Origin: Larix kaempferi
Lineage: Eukaryota > Streptophyta > Pinopsida > Pinales > Pinaceae
Reading direction: 5' to 3'
Assembly: GCA_027924585.1 (NCBI GenBank)
Contig: BSBM01000059.1
Location: 1,302,001 to 1,366,000, forward strand
Length of the DNA stretch: 64,000 bases
Part shown: positions 57,701 through 64,000 of the stretch, piece by piece
Numbering within the stretch: the stretch's first letter is position 1
Layout: every line of letters begins with the position of its first letter
The notes under the pieces: generated by a model
Seen by the model: only the letters and a program-made list of their open reading frames with translations
Told to the model about the DNA's origin: nothing
Database searches by the model: none
Made by a program: the position numbers and the translations under genes

Positions 57701-59690
57701 TCCATAACTTGAAAACTGTGACTCCAGCGTAAAAACCATTAGTTCCGTTGGATTTGTGACATTCGAGTACCGCTATGGACACCCCTATCTAGTGGCTTCA
57801 TGGACTGAAAGTTGTCTATTTTGATGGTTTTCTAAACTAGGGTTTTGCCAGTGATGTGCAATGCAATTTCTACACGACATGCTAAGATTTTGAAAAAAGT
57901 GCCATGTGAGTGCGTGGGCATCACAATCATCTTGTCCTTGCCAAAACACATTTAAATGAGGCAACGAAACTCAATTTTGTTGCTTGGTTTGGTTTTTATG
58001 CCCCCGGTTGAAATTTGTTTGGTGTCCCTGAAAGGCCTTGGGAAGCGAGATGAAAATTGCAATAACTCGAACAATGTGGCTTTGATGGAAAAACCATCAA
58101 TTCCGTTGGATTTGTGACATCCGAGTACCGCTAGGGACACCCCTTCCCGCTGGCTTTGTGGATCGAATGTTGTATATTTTGATGGTTTCTAAACTAGGGT
58201 TTTTCTAAGTGACGTGTAATGCAATTTTTGCATGATAGGCTAAGATTTTGAAAAATATATCGAGTGAGTTTATGGCCATCGCATTCATCTTGTCCTTTTT
58301 CCCAAACACACTTGCAGGAGGCAACGAAACCCAATTTCGTTGCTCGGTTTGGTTTTTATACCCTTGGTTGCAATTTGCCTGGTGTCCCTGAATGGCCTTG
58401 GGAAGCGAGATGAAACTCGCAATAACTTGAAAACCATGGCTCTAATGGACAAACCGTCAGTTTCGTTGGAATCGAGACATCCGAATACCACCAAGGACAC
58501 CCCTGTCTAGTGGCTTCATCGATCGAAAGTTGTCTATTTTGACGGTTTTCTAAAATAGTGTTTTGCTTAGTGACATGTAGTGCAATATCTGCACCATAGG
58601 CTAAAATTTTGAAAAATGTACCAAGTGAGTGTGTGGGCATCGTAGTCATATCATCCTTGCCCAAACACACCTGGAGGAGGCAACACAACTAAATTTTGTT
58701 GCTCGGTTTGGTTTTTATGTCCCCGATTGAAATTTTCCTGTTGTCCTTGAATGGCCTTGGGAAGCGAGATGAAACTCGTAATAACGCAAAAATCATTGCT
58801 CCGATGGACAAACCGTTAGTTCGATTGGATTCATGACATCCGAGTACCACTAGGGACACCCCTTTTTGGTGGCTTCATGGAATGAAAGTTGTCTATTTTG
58901 ACGGTACTCTAAACTAGGGTTTTGCTAAGTGACGTGTAGTGCAATTTCTGTACGATAGGCTAAGATTTTGAAAAATGTTTCGAGCGATTGCATGGGAGTC
59001 GTACTCATCTCGCCCTTGCCCAAACACACACGCAGGAGGAAACATAACTCAATTCCGTTGCTCGGTTTGGTTTTTATGCCACTAGTTGAAATTTACCTAG
59101 TGTCCCTGAATGGCCTTGGGAAGCGAGCTGAAACTCACAAAAACTTGAAAATCATGGCTTTGATGGACAAACCGTCAGTTCCGTTGGATTCGTGACATCC
59201 GAGTACCGCTAGGGACACCCTTTCCCGCTGGCTTCGTGGACCAAAAGTTGCATATTTTGATGGTTTTCTAAACTAGGGTTTTGCTAAGTGACGTGCAATG
59301 CAATTTCTGCACGATAGGATAAGATTTTGAAAAATATACCGAGTGAGTGGGTGGCCATCGCAGTCATCTTGTCCTTTCCCAAACATACTTGTAGGAGGCA
59401 ATGAAACTCAATTTCGTTGCTCGATTTGGTTTTTATACCCCCGGTTGCAATTTGCTTGGTGTCCTTGAATGGCCTTGGGAAGCAAGATGAAACTCACAAT
59501 AAGTCGAAAATTGTGGCTCTGATGGACAAACCGTCAATTCCATTGGATTCGTGACATCTGAGTACCGCTAGGGACACCCCTTCCTGGTGGCTTCGTGGAC
59601 CGAAAGTTGTATATTTTGATGGTTTTCTAAACTAGGGTTTTGCTAAGTGACGTGCAATGCAATTTATGCACAATAGGCTAAGATTTTGAG
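54715..59690. repeat. Satellite array, about 14 tandem units of 359 bp
   Basis: The landmark 'agtgacgtgcaatgcaattt' or variants recurs at 54976, 55334, 55693, 56052, 56411, 56770, 57132, 57491, 57850, 58208, 58569, 58928, 59287 and 59646, a spacing of 358-362 bp. Neighbouring units differ at many positions, so the array is old or poorly homogenised. Each unit carries 'aaactagggttttgct', 'ccttgggaagcgagatgaaac' and 'tccgttggattcgtgacatc'. The spacing is close to two nucleosome repeats. Short open frames appear on both strands in most units, but 359 is not a multiple of three and they do not connect. Confidence 0.97.
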
Positions 59691-60398
59691 GAAGGGCACA
59701 CCAGGGATTGTTTTCAAGGCCCATGTTATTATATATGGTTAAATAAGGGTCTTAGGTCATAACATTTTTCTCTAAGCCCATGGTCCATGTGCAAGGCCTC
59801 AAACCACCACACATACCCTCCATGAGGAATCATTAACCTACAAGTGACGTGCAATGCAATTTCTGCACGATAGGATAAGATTTTGAAAAATATACCGAGT
59901 GAGTGGGTGGCCATCGCAGTCATCTTGTCCTTTCCCAAACATACTTGTAGGAGGCAATGAAACTCAATTTCGTTGCTCGATTTGGTTTTTATACCCCCGG
60001 TTGCAATTTGCTTGGTGTCCTTGAATGGCCTTGGGAAGCAAGATGAAACTCACAATAAGTCGAAAATTGTGGCTCTGATGGACAAACCGTCAATTCCATT
60101 GGATTCGTGACATCTGAGTACCGCTAGGGACACCCCTTCCTGGTGGCTTCGTGGACCGAAAGTTGTATATTTTGATGGTTTTCTAAACTAGGGTTTTGCT
60201 AAGTGACGTGCAATGCAATTTATGCACAATAGGCTAAGATTTTGAGGAAGGGCACACCAGGGATTGTTTTCAAGGCCCATGTTATTATATATGGTTAAAT
60301 AAGGGTCTTAGGTCATAACATTTTTCTCTAAGCCCATGGTCCATGTGCAAGGCCTCAAACCACCACACATACCCTCCATGAGGAATCATTAACCTACA
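59287..60398. repeat. Perfect 556-bp tandem duplication at the satellite edge
   Basis: 59287-59842 and 59843-60398 appear identical base for base. Each copy contains one 359-bp satellite unit, the first 41 bases of the next, and about 156 bases of the neighbouring 179-bp repeat family ('aggaagggcacaccaggg' to 'cattaacctaca'). The copies are far more alike than any two satellite units. Confidence 0.95.
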
Positions 60399-60890
60399 AG
60401 TGGGATATGATAGACATTTCCCGCTTTCTAACACTAGAAATGGTTCTCAATGCCTATGTCATGGTTTGATGCTAAAATACCTGGGTATACACTATAACAT
60501 TCATATATAGGGATTATGATCTATTTGTGGAGTCATAAACCACCATGCATACCTTATAAATGGAATCTTCATCATGTCAATGTGATACGATCCTACAATG
60601 GGGATGCTTCCTGGTGTCCAAGCCAGGGTTGATACAAAAATACAAGTTATCGTCCCATAACATTTGTCTTTGGATCTTATGGTCCATACATGGGACCTTG
60701 GACCACCACACAAGTCCTACAAAGGAAATCTTTGGCATATGCGTGAGATGTGGTGTTTATTTCAAGGTTTATCACACTATAGATGGTCTTCAAGGATCAT
60801 AAAAAATTTAGGGTTGAAATTGAAGGTCTTGAGCCATAACATTTTTTTGTAGAGCTCATGGGCCATGCATGGGGCCACAACAAGCACATA
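59690..60890. repeat. Diverged tandem units of the 179-bp repeat family
   Basis: The landmark 'ataaca.tt' followed by 'cccatggtcc' or 'cttatggtcc' and 'caccacaca' recurs at about 59759, 60315, 60494, 60657 and 60836, the last four spaced 179, 163 and 179 bp. Units are highly diverged. The family also occurs at 34180-34520. Confidence 0.75.
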
Positions 60891-63800
60891 GGAAATTAGT
60901 AGGAAATATCATCCCACGAGAATCTTCAAGATTTGCATCACTCCCTTGAATTCCCTCATGAATATACTTCTTTCTTTTAAGAGAAGGAAAATATTCAAAT
61001 GAATGAAGACAAGATCTTCAACCACCTCTTGGAATCCAACCCATTATCATTTACTGAATGTATGAATTTGTATATGCTTTAGCTCCTCTCACATGTAGAT
61101 CAAATACCCAGTTATGACAGTAAATATACTGACACTGTGTGTGTATAAAATCCTCTTCTACTGCACTATCCATTAACCAACATTGTAGTGCCACATTCAT
61201 ATTTTCAATGATAGCAATGGCAATGGCAAAGTTTCCAATTCCAATAGAAAACTCTACATACTAGGTGGGATACATATACTAGGCTTAGGTTGTTTGCATG
61301 CCCAGACCTGTCCATAATCATTTTTTTTTTTTTTTTAAGCCTCAGAAGTTTAGAACATGCCCAGGTCTGCTTCTCTTTTGCCCACAATTATTCCAGAATT
61401 AGCCCAGAAAATTCCAAGCGACCACCCCTGCAAATAGGGGGTAACACATAGACTACTTAACCTAATATTTCAGGACTGCTTAAGAGATGCTCTAGGCACT
61501 CCTTACTGAAGTTTCCAAATGTTGTTCCTCCTAGTTGCAGTGACCTATTTAGTTCATTCATGGACACTAATATAATATCATTTAATTCCATTTTCTTTAT
61601 CCCCTATGATTTTTCATCTCCTTTCTAACTAGTCATCCCCTCCCTTTTTTCTTCATCATTCCCTCCTTTTGTTTTATTTCATTTCCTCACCTTGTTTCCT
61701 CCTATGTTTTATCTTCCTTCCAGGCTTACCAAAGGCCATGCTGCCCAGTTGCATCTAACTAGTACCAAATTACGACTCTAGTATATTATCCAACTAGGAG
61801 ACCAATCAAGGAGAAACGACAGATCACTCATGGGATAACATCAAATGCAACTCATAAATTCATAAGAGGGAATAAGATAAGATAAATATACTAATGTCCA
61901 AAAAATGACTACTAAAGCAGGTCAATGGGATTGTGTGGTAACATGATGTCAATGCAAAGTGGGAGTGCTAACTGGCTTCTATAAAAAGCAAGAAGCAGAA
62001 CTCTAACCTAAAATCCAAATCAAAAGGAGCTAACTCCATGGATGGAGAGCTGGTCCAGGAGAGAGATATACAAAGAGATCTGATCCAGAAAGGAGAGTGG
62101 ATCGGAAAGCAAGTGCAAGCAATATGAATGCAGTGGTAAAATTGACTTTGTTTTTCTTCAAAAATAATACAATAAAATGTGCCTTCAAATACAATGGGAT
62201 TTCGAATTAAAGTTAAATTATTGGCAGAAATAAAATAATATCGCTTGAAAAAAATGATAGAATCATGGACAAAGATATAGTGAGTTGAGTTAAAGTGGTA
62301 AATCAAATGAGTTATCTTCACAAAGACCCAAGTCCAACCCTCCATGAACACCTTGTCATGTTGGTGAAGCCAATTATGTGTCACTCAGTGATATCTTATT
62401 ATAACTCAGCCTAGCAGGTCTGTCTTAAAAAGTGTTTCAATGGAAGAGGCCAGATGCATGAACTGGTTGATTTTAATTTATGTATGCCCCTTGATCATGG
62501 CATCCAATCAAAAGATTAAGCCCAGTGCATTGAAAAAGGGACATTTACCTATTACAAAAAGAAAAGGAATCATGTACAGTGGGAATAGTAGAAAATTATT
62601 TATGAATATGGAGAAAAAAAAGAATAAAACGACATAACATTTGCTTGAAACTTGAAAGAACAAAGCATCTTAATCGACAATTTGTTCCTCATAGGCATTA
62701 ATAAGGGACAATGAAATAAATCTTTTTGGTTAGATTGCTGCCTCCATTCTTGACATCGCTTGACCTCTTATTGGAGGAAATATTGTTGATGACCTTTAGT
62801 AAAATATATAAAAGTAATCCTTCCCATATCATAAAATTGGCATATAGCTAAGAAAGTTCTAATGCTAGGATGGAAGTAGAGGTGCAAGAATGGTTCTAAA
62901 TTGAGAAGAGAGGTTATCCTAACTGTTGTTGGAAAGATAGACTTGATAAACCCGATAGGAAATATGAAGCAAAATAATCCAATTCTCTACTGCCAAGTAA
63001 TTCAAAATATACAAATTTGAAAAAAGACAAAAATTAACCTATCAAATAGTTATGTTTTGTTCAAAGAACACACACAAGGACACTTCAAGTTGCTAAGTAT
63101 TCATTGAATCTGGAGGAAAATGAAAATGATGATGAAACACTTTCCAACCACGCGCCTTCAAGGTCAAGAAAGCAATATTTTCATATATGAGCTAAATTTG
63201 TACCGCACCTTCACCTTACCTTCAACTAACTCGGATAGAGACTTATGGACATTAAAAACTGATAGTGGGTGCAAAATAAAATTTGAATGGATAGATTAAA
63301 CGAATAAAACATATACTCCTTTCCAATAGCTTGGCGTATTATAAAAAATCCAATTTCTCAAATTTAGACTTGAGAAATAGTCCACCCTCATGTGTAGAAA
63401 AAATTGAAGGCATCTATATTAAGCAACAAAATACTTGGAAGTGAGATGAAAAAATCTAAACTGGCATGATAAATTAGAGGAAAATTAGATGCAACACTAA
63501 TTGATACCCTGCACTTGTAAAAAATACCCCAATTTCTCAGATATGGGTAAGAATAACAACTTAACATCAGGTGCAAAAGAAACATGAAGGTGGTCTTTTT
63601 AAGTAATACAAAAATTTGAAGGTGACCCTGTTTCATGAAAACATGTATACAAGAAAACACAAAATGAACATAAAAGCACATGTAATATTATCAAAGGATG
63701 GCCTAGGATCCGAGGATAAGCCACAATGACAGCTTTCACCCCACTATTAAACTCGAAGGTTATTGGACAAAAACGGAAGGTTGTTGAAATATTTGTGTGT

Positions 63801-64000
63801 CTGTCTAATATGTGCATAAAAGATGACTCAAAGATAATACAAAAATAAGAATGTCCTAAATACTAGGATCTACATGCCTCAAAACAAAGATAGAGAAAGA
63901 AAACACATTCGAAAGCATCGGGCAGATGACTGTCTATAAACACAAAGGATAGTGTGTAAGCCACCATGGACTTGAAAGCAGTTGGATGAAATTCAGACAT
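60891..64000. other. No gene seen
   Basis: No recognisable coding frame or transposon. An 18-base T run lies near 61320, and a pyrimidine-rich tract at 61610-61725. A weak similarity between 63330-63380 and 63510-63560 ('aaaaaat.c.aatttctca') suggests an old duplication of about 180 bp. Minus-strand open stretches at 61968-62384 and 63388-63681 have no motif and hydrophobic, AT-driven composition. Confidence 0.45.

Noticed and set aside
55331-58688. Repeated minus-strand frames of about 70-110 residues in the satellite
   Set aside because: The 359-bp unit is not a multiple of three, frames do not join, and many units break them.
61180-61195. 'cattgtagtgcc' as a CACTA terminus
   Set aside because: Only CACTACAA matches the terminus at 34639 and there are no subterminal repeats beside it.

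Overview
The window looks like intergenic heterochromatin from a land plant, most likely a gymnosperm (inference). It holds no intact host gene. It does hold nested retrotransposons, worn transposon fragments, satellite DNA and one probable disease-resistance gene remnant. Plant origin rests on: primer-binding sites matching plant initiator tRNA-Met (TGGTATCAGAGC) in two LTR elements; a LINE with a C-terminal RNase H domain; a CACTA-like terminus; and plant-type gypsy and copia proteins. The gymnosperm call rests on the heavy, old, unpurged nesting and on the style of the LRR remnant, and is only moderately sure.

Layout. 1-2.4 kb: nothing recognisable. 2.4-4.1 kb: RY-motif-rich DNA, then a minus-strand LTR-element 3' end with a decayed open frame. 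4.1-7.8 kb: probable old minus-strand LTR sequence. 7.9-10.6 kb: a long minus-strand frame of about 850 codons, unidentified, broken almost only by TAG codons. 10.7-12.5 kb: 3' half of an old plus-strand copia element with its 3' LTR. 12.5-14.9 kb: minus-strand copia gag, primer site and LTR. 17.6-19.2 kb: tandem repeats, including a dense TGCATGCA array. 20.5-33.1 kb: a degenerate LINE carrying a complete 7.8-kb Ty3/gypsy element (22345-30156) with 1544-bp LTRs and a perfect 5-bp target duplication CCTTC. 34.6-43.5 kb: a CACTA-like transposon end full of short subterminal repeats, split by a very young copia element (35413-42359) with 649-bp LTRs, target duplication CACTA and only two LTR differences. 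That copia lacks gag, integrase and the catalytic core of reverse transcriptase. 44-46 kb: fragments of a LINE RNase H and of another LTR element. 48.2-49.0 kb: decayed minus-strand leucine-rich repeats of plant NBS-LRR type. 54.7-60.9 kb: about 14 units of a 359-bp satellite, then a perfect 556-bp tandem duplication running into a second repeat family of about 179 bp that also occurs at 34.2 kb. 60.9-64 kb: nothing recognisable.

How it fits together. The gypsy element has one long gag-pol frame broken by just two TGA codons. The young copia must have been moved by proteins made elsewhere. Two minus-strand frames show stop codons that are nearly all TAG, as expected if methylated CAG (a CHG site) decayed to TAG. 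The strongest candidates for something undescribed are the unidentified 850-codon frame at 7.9-10.6 kb, the non-autonomous copia family with its long repeat-rich 3' tail, and the satellite with its 179-bp partner.
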